Notes under the pieces: generated by a model
Databases searched by the model: none
What the model saw: only the letters and a program-made list of their open reading frames with translations
Told to the model about the DNA's origin: nothing
Made by a program: the position numbers and the translations under genes
In this document: positions 54,078 to 63,869 of the stretch, one piece after another
Layout of the letters: every line of letters starts with the position of its first letter
How positions within the stretch are numbered: the stretch's first letter is position 1
Origin: Devosia sp. Leaf420
Lineage (GTDB): Bacteria; Pseudomonadota; Alphaproteobacteria; Rhizobiales; Devosiaceae
Direction of reading: 5' to 3'
Length of the DNA stretch: 64,000 nt
Assembly: GCF_001425445.1 (NCBI RefSeq)
Contig: NZ_LMQU01000012.1
Span: forward strand, 144,278 to 208,277

Positions 54078-55004
54078 ATGGCAGAGCGGAAAACGGCCTT
54101 GGGCCTGATGCAGCGAATGGCAACGGTTGCGTTGGTTTTGGCTGGGATCACGGGCTTTTCTATGGCGCAGGATGTCGCACCGGTCAGCCCTGTGCCGGAT
54201 GTGGTTGCGCCAGCAGTTGTGCCGGGAACGCAGACGGCGCCTGCCGTTGTGGATGTTCCGGCTGAGCCTGCAGTTGGTGTCGAAACCGGGTTACAGGGGC
54301 ATGACCTATCGCCCTGGGGCATGTTCATGGCGGCGGATTACGTCGTCAAAGGCGTGATGATCGGGCTTGTGACAGCGGCTGTCGTGACCCTGACCATCTG
54401 GTTGTTTAAGACCCTGCAGCTCGCAGGCGCGCGGCGACGGGCGCTGGCGACAGTGCGCGATGTTTCGAAGGCCCAAAGCCTCCGCGACCTGGCCGAGACG
54501 ATGCGGCAGCGGCGCGGCGTCGGGGCGATGCTGGTGGCGGCGGCGCAGGAAGAAATGGACGCCTCAAGCGATATGCTGGGGCGGGTTGATCCCGGCGGGA
54601 TCAAGGAACGTGTTTCCTCGCGGCTGTCGCGGATCGAGGTGGCCGCCGGCCGCAAGATTTCCAAGAGCCTTGGGATTTTGGCGTCGGTCGGTTCTGTGGG
54701 GCCTTTCGTCGGCCTCTTTGGGACCGTCTGGGGCATCATGAATGCCTTTGTCGGGATCGCCGAGACGCAGACGACAAACCTCGCCGTCGTGGCGCCGGGT
54801 ATCGCAGAGGCGCTGCTCGCGACGGCATTTGGGCTTGTCGCGGCTATTCCGGCGGTGGTGATCTACAATGCCTTCGCGCGCTCGGTGACGGGCTATCGGC
54901 AGGTGCTGGCCGATGTATCGGCGGGGATCGAACGGGTGGTGAGCCGGGATCTCGATCGCGTGGCGCTGCATGGTCGCGTTTCGAGCGCTAAGGCGGCGGA
55001 ATAG
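54078..55004 (+). CDS. exbB: TonB-system energy transducer ExbB
   Basis: 308 residues: an N-terminal signal-like region ([15 protein letters not shown]), a proline- and valine-rich linker, and three TMs with [20 protein letters not shown] in the MotA/TolQ/ExbB signature. Forms the proton channel that powers outer membrane transport. RBS GAGG about five bases before ATG. First gene of the exbB-exbD-tonB operon; three bases separate it from exbD. Confidence 0.93.
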   Translation: MAERKTALGLMQRMATVALVLAGITGFSMAQDVAPVSPVPDVVAPAVVPGTQTAPAVVDVPAEPAVGVETGLQGHDLSPWGMFMAADYVVKGVMIGLVTAAVVTLTIWLFKTLQLAGARRRALATVRDVSKAQSLRDLAETMRQRRGVGAMLVAAAQEEMDASSDMLGRVDPGGIKERVSSRLSRIEVAAGRKISKSLGILASVGSVGPFVGLFGTVWGIMNAFVGIAETQTTNLAVVAPGIAEALLATAFGLVAAIPAVVIYNAFARSVTGYRQVLADVSAGIERVVSRDLDRVALHGRVSSAKAAE

Positions 55005-55007
55005 GCC

Positions 55008-55459
<452 letters not shown>

Positions 55460-55463
<4 letters not shown>

Positions 55464-56647
55464 AACTGACCGGCGACAGTTTTAGTCCCGAAGATTTTTT
55501 GCGCACCACGCGGGGCGAACTTGCGCTTTGGGTGACGGCGAGCTTGATCGTGCTTTCGGGGATCGGCTCGGGCGTCTGGGCCTATCAGCGGTTCGTGCCG
55601 GCGGAACCGGCTGGAGAACAGGCCGGAGCGATGACGGTGGAATTTGCCGAGTTCGTGACATCCCCGGCAGACGAAGAGCTTGAGATCGCCGAAGGGGCGC
55701 CTTCCACGGCTTCGGAAGCCGCGCCGGAGACTGAGGCGGAGCCGGATCCTGAAGCAGAACCGGCGGAAGAGCCTGATCCAATCGAAGAGGCGAAGCAACT
55801 GGAGGAACCTGAGCCAGTGGTTGAAGAGCCGCCACCGGTTGCCGAGGAAGCGCAGCCGGAAGCTGAGGAACCGCCGCCGGTTTTAGAAGAGCCGCCGCCA
55901 GAGCAAGTTGCAGAGCCCGAGCCGGTGGCGCGTATGGCTGCGGTTGAGCCCGAGCCTATGCCAGAACCGGAGCCTGCGCCTGTCAAAACGGCAGAGCCGG
56001 TGATCGAGGTGCCCGAGGTGGAAGTGCCCGAGCCGGCTGTGGTGATCGAGCGGCAGGCGGAGGTGGTGCCGGAGGCCGAGCCGGTTGAGGAACCGCCGGT
56101 TGTAGAACCGGTCGAGCCGGAGGCGGAGCCAGAACCAGAACCGGTGGATCCGAATTTGCCCGTGCCGGTGACGATGCCGCAGCGGATTGCCGATATTCGC
56201 GCGGAAACGCCGGCGACGAAGTTTACGCCGCCGCCACAGCGAAAGACTGCACCGCCGCCGTCAGCGGCGAGCGTTGCGGCTGCGCCGAAGCCGGCTGCGG
56301 AAAAGGCTGAGCAGGTCGCAGCGCCGCAGCAAACGGTTTCCGCGGCGCCGAGTGCGTCGCAGGTTCAGAGCTGGCAACGAAAGGTCAGTTCGCATGTGAA
56401 CAGGCGCTTGAGACATCCTCAAGCGGGTAGATCTAGGGCAGCGACTGGTACGGCGTGGGTTTGGTTCAACATCGACCGAAGCGGCGGTGTTGTTTCAGTT
56501 CGCCTCTCCGAGTCTAGCGGTTCAGATATTCTGGATCAGGCAGCGTTGGACTTAATCTGGTCTAGTTCGCCTTTGCCTGCGCCCCCTCCTGGATTGCCGG
56601 AAGACAGTTTGACTATCAAATTTCCGGTCGAGTACGAAAACCGATAG
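55460..56647 (+). CDS. tonB: TonB energy-transducing protein
   Basis: 395 residues: N-terminal TM (ALWVTASLIVLSGIGSGVWA), a very long Pro/Glu-rich rod (about 55-250) that spans the periplasm, and a C-terminal TonB domain with SWQRKVSSHVNRRLRHPQAG and GTAWVWFNIDRSGGVVSVRL. The rod is longer than usual. The last about 80 codons have less GC-rich, different codon use from the rest (see findings). The 3' end overlaps the convergent ABC ATPase by about 30 bases. Confidence 0.92.
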
Positions 56648-57356
56648 CGCCTTCGATCGTTCGCAGGTGACTCGTGATGTCTTTTCGATCACGAAATATT
56701 ACTGGCGAGGGCAAATGGATATCGGCCACGACCTTTGCGGGCTGGCCCGCAAGGATCAACACGCGGTCAGCTAATCTTGCGGCGTCTTCGGGCATGTGAG
56801 TAACGAGGAGCGTCGTCGGCTGGTCGGCTGCGATGATCTCTGCGACGAGATCCTGCATTTCGCCGACGAGGGCGCGGTCGAGGGAGACGAAGGGTTCGTC
56901 GAGGATCAGGAGGCCTGAGCTCATTGCCAAGGCGCGGGCGAGGCTGGCGCGGCGCTGCATGCCGCCGGAGAGTTGGCGGGGGTAGAGTTTTGCGGCGCTG
57001 GTGAGGCCGGTGCGCTCAAGGGCGGACAGGGCGGTGGCGGTATCGACGCCTTGGCCGGCGGTGCGGATGTTGTCGAGGACGGTCAGCCAGGGGAGGAGGC
57101 GGGGGTCCTGGAAGACGAAGCCGGGGGGCGGGGCGTCGATGGGCGACTGGCCGTCGATCTGGATGGAGCCGCTGAACTGCGTGTCGAGGCCAGCGATCAT
57201 CCGGAGCAGGGTGGATTTGCCGATGCCGGAGGGGCCGAGGATGGCGGTGACGCTGCCCGGAGCGATAGTGAGATCGATGCCGGCCAGGACCGGCGCCGCG
57301 TTTGTTGCGTAGCGCTTTTCGGCGATGGAAAGGTTCAGGCTGGGTCCGCGCGCCAT
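56616..57356 (-). CDS. SsuB/TauB-type ABC transporter ATPase
   Basis: 246 residues: Walker A GPSGIGKST, signature LSGGMQRRASLARAL, Walker B LLILDEPFVSLD, H-loop LLVTHMPEDA. Belongs with the nitrate/sulfonate/taurine group. It powers the transporter formed with the next genes. Last about 20 residues overlap the end of tonB in the opposite direction; that part is less GC-rich. Confidence 0.85.
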   Translation of the reverse strand: MARGPSLNLSIAEKRYATNAAPVLAGIDLTIAPGSVTAILGPSGIGKSTLLRMIAGLDTQFSGSIQIDGQSPIDAPPPGFVFQDPRLLPWLTVLDNIRTAGQGVDTATALSALERTGLTSAAKLYPRQLSGGMQRRASLARALAMSSGLLILDEPFVSLDRALVGEMQDLVAEIIAADQPTTLLVTHMPEDAARLADRVLILAGQPAKVVADIHLPSPVIFRDRKDITSHLRTIEGAIGFRTRPEI

Positions 57357-58102
57357 TTGAGGACCTTGTGTTCGAGGGGGCGCAGGAGGCCGTATTCGAC
57401 CGCGAGGACGACGGCGATGAAGGCAGTTGTGTAGGCCAGAATGCTGGTGATGTCGAAGAACTGGAAGAAGAGGCTGACGCGGTAGCCGACGCCACCATCG
57501 CTGCCCAAGACTTCGAAGACGAGGACGATTTTCCAGATCAGCGACAGGCCCGTGCGTGCGGCGGCGAGCACGAAGGGCATGAGCTGGGGGATGAAGACGA
57601 GGCGGAGGCGCCGGGCGAGGGGCCAGCGCATGGCGCGGGCGAGTTCGTCATATTCGGGGGCGAAGTTGCGCACGCCTTCGCGGATGGTGGCGGCGACGAG
57701 GGGGAGCTTGTTGACGACGACGGCGGAAATCAGCGCGGTCTCGGTGAGGCCGAGCCAGATGTAAAAGAGGATCGCGACGACGATGGCGGGCAGGTTGAGA
57801 CCGACAATGAGCCAGCCGGAAAAGAGGCGATCGAGACTGCGGACGCGGCCGAGGACGAGGCCAAGCGCCGTGCCGAGCACCATGGCGAGGAAGAAGCCGA
57901 GGCCGGCGCGGATAAGGGTTTGCCCGAGATCAGGCAGCAGGCGTTCGGCGGTGGCGAGATGAATGAGTTCGGCGCCCACCGCGAGGGGCGTCGGGAAAAG
58001 GCGCTGGGCCATGAGCATGGCCAGCACTTGCCAGAAGAGCAGAAGGAGCGGGATAGAGGCCAGCTCAAGGAAACGATGATGGCGTTGCGCGGATGGCACC
58101 AA
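57335..58102 (-). CDS. SsuC/TauC-type ABC transporter permease
   Basis: 255 residues, about six TMs, with the EAA loop DELARAMRWPLARRLRLVFI and IPQLMPFVLAAARTGLSL. N-terminal MVPSAQRHHRFLELASIPLL. Coupled to the ATPase by a 22-base overlap. Forms the channel for the substrate recognised by the following binding protein. Confidence 0.88.
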   Translation of the reverse strand: MVPSAQRHHRFLELASIPLLLLFWQVLAMLMAQRLFPTPLAVGAELIHLATAERLLPDLGQTLIRAGLGFFLAMVLGTALGLVLGRVRSLDRLFSGWLIVGLNLPAIVVAILFYIWLGLTETALISAVVVNKLPLVAATIREGVRNFAPEYDELARAMRWPLARRLRLVFIPQLMPFVLAAARTGLSLIWKIVLVFEVLGSDGGVGYRVSLFFQFFDITSILAYTTAFIAVVLAVEYGLLRPLEHKVLKWRADPA

Positions 58103-58104
58103 AA

Positions 58105-59085
58105 CTACTTGCTGTAGCCGGGCCAGAAGGTGCCCTCGGCAAGGGTCGTGTCATCGCCGACCACATCACTGCCGCCGAATTCGGCGAGGAGTGCGAAAGT
58201 CTTTTCGGCGGCGGAGGTGTCCGCGGGATCGTAGGCGGTGACGATGCCGGCGCGGTAGCCGGATTTGAGGGCCTCGAACAGCGCGGGGTCGTCGGCGGCG
58301 CCCATCAGGTCTTTGAGGTGTTCCCAGGCCGAGTCATCGGTGCGAAGCACGTCCTTGGCGGCGAAGGAGGTGTCGAGGAAACGCTTGAGGGCTTCGGGCT
58401 TCGCTGCGGCTGTGGCTTCGGTAAATGTCCAGCCGAGAAGGGGCGGGGGTGTCGCGATGCCGAGATCGCCCAGCATGGCTTTGACAGAGAGCAGTTCGGT
58501 GGCGCCGGATGCGGCGGCGCGAGCGTTCCATTGCCAGAAATTGAGGCCAGCATCGATCTTGGCACTGGCGAGGAGTTCGTTGACGAGCGGCGGAGCGCCG
58601 AAGCGGGGCTCTGTGGCTTCCGCAAGAGTCTTGCCGGTTTCGTGGGCGAAATAGGCCTGAAGAATGACCCAGCTTTTGTCGGCTGGGCCGCCGGCAACGC
58701 CTATGACTTTGCTTTCCAGATCGGCGACCGAGGCGATGTCGCTGCCGGCGGGGATCATGAGGCCCCCGACGGCGAGCGAATGGGGCACCATCGCGACCAT
58801 ATTGCCGGAATTGCGCTGGACCGAGACCCAGACGAAATCGGAGAGGATGACGTCGACGGCACCGGTCTGGAGCGCGATCTGGCCAGCGCGGCTATCGGCG
58901 AGCGGGCGCACGACGAGATCGAGATCATGGGCCTTGTCGAGGCCCATGGATTTGATGGTCTCGATCTCCCATTGCACGGTGCCGCTTTCCTGCACGCCGA
59001 TGGTCAGCGTCTCCGCAGCCCCGGCAGAGCCGAGGCCAGCGAGCGTGAGGAAGAGCGCGGTGGCAGCGTGCTTTAGGGCCGTCAT
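58105..59085 (-). CDS. SsuA-like periplasmic binding protein
   Basis: 326 residues with a signal peptide (AATALFLTLAGLGSAGAA) and a type-2 binding fold: TGAVDVILSDFVWVSVQRNS, LESKVIGVAGGPADKSWVIL, LLASAKIDAGLNFWQWNARA. This NMT1/THI5-like group binds sulfonates, nitrate, taurine or thiamine precursors; the ligand cannot be told. Immediately precedes the PQQ-type dehydrogenase on the same strand, so it may feed that enzyme with substrate or be repressed with it. Confidence 0.8.
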   Translation of the reverse strand: MTALKHAATALFLTLAGLGSAGAAETLTIGVQESGTVQWEIETIKSMGLDKAHDLDLVVRPLADSRAGQIALQTGAVDVILSDFVWVSVQRNSGNMVAMVPHSLAVGGLMIPAGSDIASVADLESKVIGVAGGPADKSWVILQAYFAHETGKTLAEATEPRFGAPPLVNELLASAKIDAGLNFWQWNARAAASGATELLSVKAMLGDLGIATPPPLLGWTFTEATAAAKPEALKRFLDTSFAAKDVLRTDDSAWEHLKDLMGAADDPALFEALKSGYRAGIVTAYDPADTSAAEKTFALLAEFGGSDVVGDDTTLAEGTFWPGYSK

Positions 59086-59091
59086 GGTCGA

Positions 59092-60393
59092 TCAGGCGCC
59101 GGTGACGCGCCAGATGACATCGCCGACGTCGTCGGCCATGAGGAGGGCGCCATCGGCTGCGACGGTGACGCCGACGGGGCGGCCATAGGAGTATTTTTCG
59201 TCAGCCGAGAGGAAGCCCGTTAGGATATCGCGCGGCAGGCCGGTGGGCTTGCCGTTTTCGAAGGCGACGAAGGTCAGTTTGTAGCCGCTCAGCTTGCTGC
59301 GGTTCCAGGACCCGTGCTGGCCAATGGCCATGCCGGCAGGGAAGCCGGGCAGGGTGTTCTCTGGCATCCAGGTGAGGCCGAGGGAGGCCGTGTGGCCGCC
59401 GAGGGCGTAATCGGGGTGATCCTGGGTTGCGGCAGAACGGGCCGGGTTCTGAGTGACGCGATCATCGACCACGCCCCAATAGGAATAGGGCCAGCCATAG
59501 AAACCGCCATCGCGCACCGAGGTCAGATAATCGGGCGGGGTTTCGTCGCCGAGGCCATCGCGCTCGTTGACGACCGTGAAGAGCGTATTGGTCGTCGGCT
59601 CCCAGGCCATGCCAACTGGATTGCGGAGGCCGGCGCCATAGATGCGCGAGGTGCCCGTGGCGATGTCATATTCGTGGATGCAGGCGCGGTTTTCTTCGGC
59701 CGCCATGCCGGCATCGCCGATATTGCTGAGCGAACCGACGGCGACATAGAGTTTTGTGCCGTCCTTGCTGGCGATGAGATTGCGCGTCCAGTGGCCGCCG
59801 GGAACGAGGTCCATCAGTTTCTTGCCGGGTGTGGTGATGCTGGTGGCGGCGGGATCATAGGGATAGGCGTAAAGCGCATCGCTGGCGCCGACATAGAGCG
59901 TCGAGCCGATCAGTGCCATGCCATAGGGCTGGCGGACATTGGCGATATAGGTGTGGCGGATTTCGGCGACGCCATCGCCATCGGCATCGCGGAGGAGAAT
60001 GATACGGTTCGGGCTATCGCCCGAGGCCCGGGCGCGCTGCATGGTGACCGACATGGCGTGGTCAAAAAGCGAGCTTGGCTTGCCCGATTCACCCATGGAC
60101 TCGGCGACGAGCACGTCGGCGTTGGGGAGGACATAGACCTGGCGGGGATGGTCGAGCCCCTTGGCGAAGGCATTGACCTTGAGGCCCGCAGCGACCGTTG
60201 GCTTATGATCGCCTTCCCAGCCCTTGGCGGTCGGCATTTTCAGCGTCGGAATGCTGCCCTGGGCCTTGGGCTCGGGAATGGAGGGCTTGGCGCCGAAAAC
60301 GGGCGGGCGCGGACCATCGCCGGAATGGCGGACAGCAACGGCAACGGCGCCAACGGCAGCGACGATCTGGGCGAAGATGGAATTGGCGTTCAT
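59092..60393 (-). CDS. PQQ-dependent sugar (sorbosone-type) dehydrogenase
   Basis: 433 residues, six-bladed propeller of the soluble glucose/sorbosone dehydrogenase family. N-terminal signal/anchor SIFAQIVAAVGAVAVAVRHS, then KVNAFAKGLDHPRQVYVLPN and DADGDGVAEIRHTYIANVRQ (calcium and PQQ region), GMAWEPTTNTLFTVVNERDG, DGGFYGWPYSYWG and GQHGSWNRSKLSGYK. It would oxidise a sugar in the periplasm. Transcribed first in the set with the SsuABC-like genes. Confidence 0.85.
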   Translation of the reverse strand: MNANSIFAQIVAAVGAVAVAVRHSGDGPRPPVFGAKPSIPEPKAQGSIPTLKMPTAKGWEGDHKPTVAAGLKVNAFAKGLDHPRQVYVLPNADVLVAESMGESGKPSSLFDHAMSVTMQRARASGDSPNRIILLRDADGDGVAEIRHTYIANVRQPYGMALIGSTLYVGASDALYAYPYDPAATSITTPGKKLMDLVPGGHWTRNLIASKDGTKLYVAVGSLSNIGDAGMAAEENRACIHEYDIATGTSRIYGAGLRNPVGMAWEPTTNTLFTVVNERDGLGDETPPDYLTSVRDGGFYGWPYSYWGVVDDRVTQNPARSAATQDHPDYALGGHTASLGLTWMPENTLPGFPAGMAIGQHGSWNRSKLSGYKLTFVAFENGKPTGLPRDILTGFLSADEKYSYGRPVGVTVAADGALLMADDVGDVIWRVTGA

Positions 60394-60606
60394 TGGCGTC
60401 TCGACAGACTGGTATGGAACCGGGGCGGCGCCAAACTAGCGGCATTGTCGCCCGCGAGCCAATAGGAAAACCGGCTTTTTTGGAGTTTCCCGGCAGAAAC
60501 TTAGGGCGGGCTAAACCTGGGACATCGGTATTGTTTGTAGTTCGGCCTCAACCCGGAATTTACCGTCACCGTGTTAGAGTGGACACCTGAGACCCAGGAG
60601 GGTTCC

Positions 60607-60927
60607 ATGAAGCCGCCGTTCTACGCCGCAGTGCTGGTGGGGCTGGTATTTCTTTGCGGGTGCAGCGCCAGCGAAGCGCCCCTTGTCGCGGGTGGTCCGA
60701 CGCCCACGCAGGCCATCGACGCCATGTTGGCCAATCCCCGTATTCTCGAACGCGACCGTGTCGCCGTGGTCGAAAAGCGCATCCGGCTCGAAGCAACGGA
60801 TTGCGCCAAGCATCCGAACGGGGTCGTTACCTGCTGGGTGCGGCTCTATTCGATTGGGCGCGGCTGGTCAGCACCGAGCATGGGGCGGTTCACGCCACAG
60901 GATGACAATTGGAGCTTCGAGTTCTGA
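60607..60927 (+). CDS. Small predicted lipoprotein
   Basis: 106 residues with lipobox LCGC near residue 20 (VGLVFLCGCSAS), so probably anchored in a membrane. The rest is a small globular domain with two cysteines (DCAKHPNGVVTCWVRLYSIG). RBS AGGAGGG six bases before ATG. Family not recognised. Confidence 0.7.
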   Translation: MKPPFYAAVLVGLVFLCGCSASEAPLVAGGPTPTQAIDAMLANPRILERDRVAVVEKRIRLEATDCAKHPNGVVTCWVRLYSIGRGWSAPSMGRFTPQDDNWSFEF

Positions 60928-61048
60928 ATTCGGGCGAAGCTCCCGGATTTGTTGGGCTTTTCGACTCTGCGGCCGCAACCGAATCCGTGAGCGGAACGTT
61001 GGATGGTGCGGCATTTGAAATGTCGCGCTCAACAGTGGGGTTTATGAC

Positions 61049-61300
61049 ATGGGCGACGCAGGCATTGGCTGGATTGCAGCCATCATCATCGGCGGTATTG
61101 CAGGTTGGATCGCCTCCAACATCATGAAGACCAATACCGGGATTTTTCTCAACATCGTCCTCGGCATTGTCGGCGCGGCGATTGCGAGCTTCCTTTTCGG
61201 TATTCTCGGAGTTTCCTTCGGTGGCTGGCTTGGCTACCTGATCGCGGGCCTTCTGGGCGCGTGTATTCTTATTGCCCTGGTTCGCGCGATACGACGTTAG
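61049..61300 (+). CDS. GlsB/YeaQ/YmgE-family stress membrane protein
   Basis: 83 residues, nearly all TM: GWIAAIIIGGIAGWIASNIM, TGIFLNIVLGIVGAAIASFL, GGWLGYLIAGLLGACILIAL. Typical three-TM transglycosylase-associated protein, often induced by general stress. Followed by a strong terminator. Confidence 0.9.
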   Translation: MGDAGIGWIAAIIIGGIAGWIASNIMKTNTGIFLNIVLGIVGAAIASFLFGILGVSFGGWLGYLIAGLLGACILIALVRAIRR

Positions 61301-61325
61301 AACGGTAAGAGAATTTTATGGAAAG

Positions 61326-61351
61326 GGTCGGCAGTGATGCCGGCCTTTTTT
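61326..61351 (+). terminator. Rho-independent terminator after the GlsB-like gene
   Basis: GGTCGGCA-GTGA-TGCCGGCC followed by six T: eight-base stem with one G-T pair, GTGA loop. Confidence 0.9.
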
Positions 61352-61383
61352 GTTTTGGCCTTTGGGAATCATCTTTCTCCACC

Positions 61384-61453
61384 GCGTCATTCCCGCGAAA
61401 GCGGGAATCTCTCTTCCGGTGTAAAAGGGATTCCCGCTTTCGCGGGAATGACG
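61384..61453. repeat. Palindromic intergenic repeat, family C copy 4
   Basis: GTCATTCCCGCGAAAGCGGG and GATTCCCGCTTTCGCGGGAA, a near copy of the element between phnD and phnE1. A family B half (AGGTTAGGTGGGGG) follows at 61508-61521. Confidence 0.85.
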
Positions 61454-61522
61454 CCCAGATTTTTTGAGAGCTCCGTACCGTCCAAAGCGAACAGTGCACC
61501 CTCGGGGAAGGTTAGGTGGGGG

Positions 61523-62305
61523 TTAGTCGTGCAGCCGCTTTTCGCCGGCTTCGATGCGAATGGGGAGAACGTTTTCGGCTGGGGGGAGCGGGCAGACGGC
61601 GTGCTCGGTGAAGGCGCAGGGCGGGTTTACGGCCTTATTGAAGTCGAGAACGATGGTCTTGTCCGTAACATCTTCGCCGAAGACGAAGCGGCAGGCAGCG
61701 TAAGTGCTGTCCTTCGATGTTTGGTCGCGGATGACGAACTGAGGCGATTCCGGCGTGCCGTGGGTGGCGAGGAGTTCGTAGGTGACGCCATCGCGGGTGA
61801 AGACGGCTTTGTGGGTGGCTTCGACATCGGTCGGGATCGACTTGGACGTGTCGATGGTGAGGCCCTTGGCGGTTTCGAGCTGCACCCAATCGGCCACAAC
61901 GCGCCATGTGGGGTCGAGCGGGAAGTATTCGAGCGGCTGCAGCTTTTCGGGGGCAGCCGACGTGGTGTCGCGGACGCGGAGGGCGTTTTCGCCGTTGAGG
62001 GACGTTACCTCGAGGAGGAGATTTCCGGCGGTGAAACGCGGCGGATTATATTTCGAGAGTTCGAGGACCTGCGGGGCGCCGTCTTCGGGCGTGTAAGTCA
62101 CTTGGCCATCGGCGTCTTGGGTGAGGCTGCCGATATGGGAGGGGCCGGAGGAGAGGATGATGTCGTTGTCGGCGGCGGTGCCGACGGTGACGGTGCCTTC
62201 GGCGAGCCAGACGCGGGCGATGATATTGAGCCAGCCATTGGGGGCTTTGAGAGCGGCGAGGCGCTTAGCCTGCCAATCGGCATATTGGGTGAGGTAATCG
62301 GTCAT
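61523..62305 (-). CDS. DUF1684 family protein
   Basis: 260 residues, soluble, with the conserved DUF1684 pattern: WQAKRLAALKAPNGWLNIIA at the start, TAADNDIILSSGPSHIGSLT, and the late TYAACRFVFGEDVTDKTIVL with DFNKAVNPPCAFTEHAVCPL. Function unknown in the family. ATGA overlap with the peptide transporter ATPase on its upstream side, so it is the last gene of that operon. Confidence 0.85.
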   Translation of the reverse strand: MTDYLTQYADWQAKRLAALKAPNGWLNIIARVWLAEGTVTVGTAADNDIILSSGPSHIGSLTQDADGQVTYTPEDGAPQVLELSKYNPPRFTAGNLLLEVTSLNGENALRVRDTTSAAPEKLQPLEYFPLDPTWRVVADWVQLETAKGLTIDTSKSIPTDVEATHKAVFTRDGVTYELLATHGTPESPQFVIRDQTSKDSTYAACRFVFGEDVTDKTIVLDFNKAVNPPCAFTEHAVCPLPPAENVLPIRIEAGEKRLHD

Positions 62306-63063
62306 GATGAAATCTCGTTGACGGAGAGGCGCGGCACGCTGGCGAGCAGGCGCTGCGTATAGGGATGCTGGGGGTTTTTGAGGATTTTGGCGGTTTCGCC
62401 TTGTTCCACGATCCGGCCTTTTTCGAGGATGACGATGCGGCGGCAGAGGGCGGCGACGACGCCAATATCGTGGGAGACGAAAAGCAGAGTCATCTCCGCG
62501 CTGAGGCGCGCGAGCAGATCGACGATGCGGGTGCGGGTGGTGAGATCAAGCGCACTGACGGCTTCATCGGCGAGGAGGAAGGGCGGGCGGGCGACGATGG
62601 CACGGGCGATAGCGATGCGCTGGCGCTGGCCACCGGAGAACTGATGCGGATAGCGCGTGGCGGCGTCGCGATCGAGGCCGACGGCTTCTAGGGCCTCGGC
62701 AACCATCTGCCGGTGATCGCCGTCGATTTTCAGGGAGCGCAGGGGCTCAGCGATGATCGAAAAAATAGTCTGGCGCGGATCGAGGGAGGAATACGGGTCC
62801 TGGAAGACGATCTGCGCCTGGCGCCGGAACTGGCGCATGAAAGCGCGGTTGCCAGTATCGAGGTTTTGGCCGTCGAAAGTGATGCTGCCGCTATCCGGGC
62901 GGGCGAGGCCGAGGAGGAGGCGGAGCAAGGTGGTCTTGCCCGAGCCGCTTTCGCCGACGAGACCGACCGTGTCGCCGGGGGCGATTTCGAGGTTGATGTC
63001 GGAAAGAATTTGCCGAGTGGCGCTATAGCCGAAATCAACGTTTTTGACCTGGATAAGGGTCAT
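62302..63063 (-). CDS. Peptide-type ABC transporter ATPase (second of two, OppF/DppF type)
   Basis: 253 residues: Walker [17 protein letters not shown], signature [15 protein letters not shown], Walker B FLLADEAVSALD, H-loop LLFVSHDIGVVAAL. Coupled by ATGA to both neighbours. Together with the next gene it powers a peptide, nickel or sugar importer whose permease is cut by the window edge. Confidence 0.9.
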   Translation of the reverse strand: MTLIQVKNVDFGYSATRQILSDINLEIAPGDTVGLVGESGSGKTTLLRLLLGLARPDSGSITFDGQNLDTGNRAFMRQFRRQAQIVFQDPYSSLDPRQTIFSIIAEPLRSLKIDGDHRQMVAEALEAVGLDRDAATRYPHQFSGGQRQRIAIARAIVARPPFLLADEAVSALDLTTRTRIVDLLARLSAEMTLLFVSHDIGVVAALCRRIVILEKGRIVEQGETAKILKNPQHPYTQRLLASVPRLSVNEISS

Positions 63064-63869
63064 GGCGTGCCCTCCAAGGCCCGATCAAAGCTGCGCGCGG
63101 CGGCGAGGAGGCTTTTGGTGTAATCGTGCTGGGGATTACCGAAGACGTCGGCGACGGTGCCGGCTTCGACGGCTTCGCCCTGGCGGAGGACGACGACGCG
63201 GCTGACGGTGTTGGCGACGACGGGGAGGTCGTGGCTGATGAAGAGGAGCGCCATGTTGCGCTCTCTGACGAGACGGTCGATCAGGGCGAGGATTTCGGCC
63301 TGGGTGGTGACGTCGAGCGCGGTGGTCGGTTCGTCGGCAATCAAGAGATCAGGCTTGCAGGCGAGGGCCATGGCGATGGCGATGCGCTGGCGCTGGCCAC
63401 CTGAAAGTTCATGCGGATAGGCGCGGGCGATGCGCGGCGGATCGGGGAGGGCGACCTCGGTGAGAAGGGCAAGGACGGCCTCGTCGAGTGCGGTGCCATG
63501 AAGCGGTTTTCCATCGCGTTTGGCGCGGCGGGAGAGGGGTTCGGCAACCTGTTTGCCGACGCGCATGAGCGGATCGAGCGCGGTCAGCGGTTCCTGGAAG
63601 ACGATGGCGGCGGCGGTGCCGCGGAGCGTGTTGAGCTGGCGTTCCGGCGCGCCGATGACTTCTGTGCCGGCGAGAATGGCGGAGCCGCTGGCGCTGAGAC
63701 CGGCGGGGAGGAGACCGGTGGCGGCGAGGGCGGTGAGGGACTTTCCGGAACCGGATTCGCCGATGAGGCCTAGGCGTTCGCCCTTTGCGAGGAAGAAGGA
63801 TAAGCCGTGGATCAGCGTCTTGCCGCCGGTCGAGACCGAGAGATTGTCGAGCGTGAGGAGAGCGGTCAT
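63060..63869 (-). CDS. Peptide-type ABC transporter ATPase (first of two, OppD/DppD type)
   Basis: 269 residues: Walker [18 protein letters not shown]-loop [20 protein letters not shown], signature [15 protein letters not shown], Walker [13 protein letters not shown]. OppD-type length and order before the OppF-type gene. ATGA overlap with the permease stop at 63866. Confidence 0.9.
   Translation of the reverse strand: MTALLTLDNLSVSTGGKTLIHGLSFFLAKGERLGLIGESGSGKSLTALAATGLLPAGLSASGSAILAGTEVIGAPERQLNTLRGTAAAIVFQEPLTALDPLMRVGKQVAEPLSRRAKRDGKPLHGTALDEAVLALLTEVALPDPPRIARAYPHELSGGQRQRIAIAMALACKPDLLIADEPTTALDVTTQAEILALIDRLVRERNMALLFISHDLPVVANTVSRVVVLRQGEAVEAGTVADVFGNPQHDYTKSLLAAARSFDRALEGTP

Noticed and set aside
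60993..61048. EcfG-type general stress promoter (GGAAC ... CGTT) before the GlsB-like gene
   Set aside because: GGAAC is present at 60993 but no CGTT lies 16-17 bases downstream.
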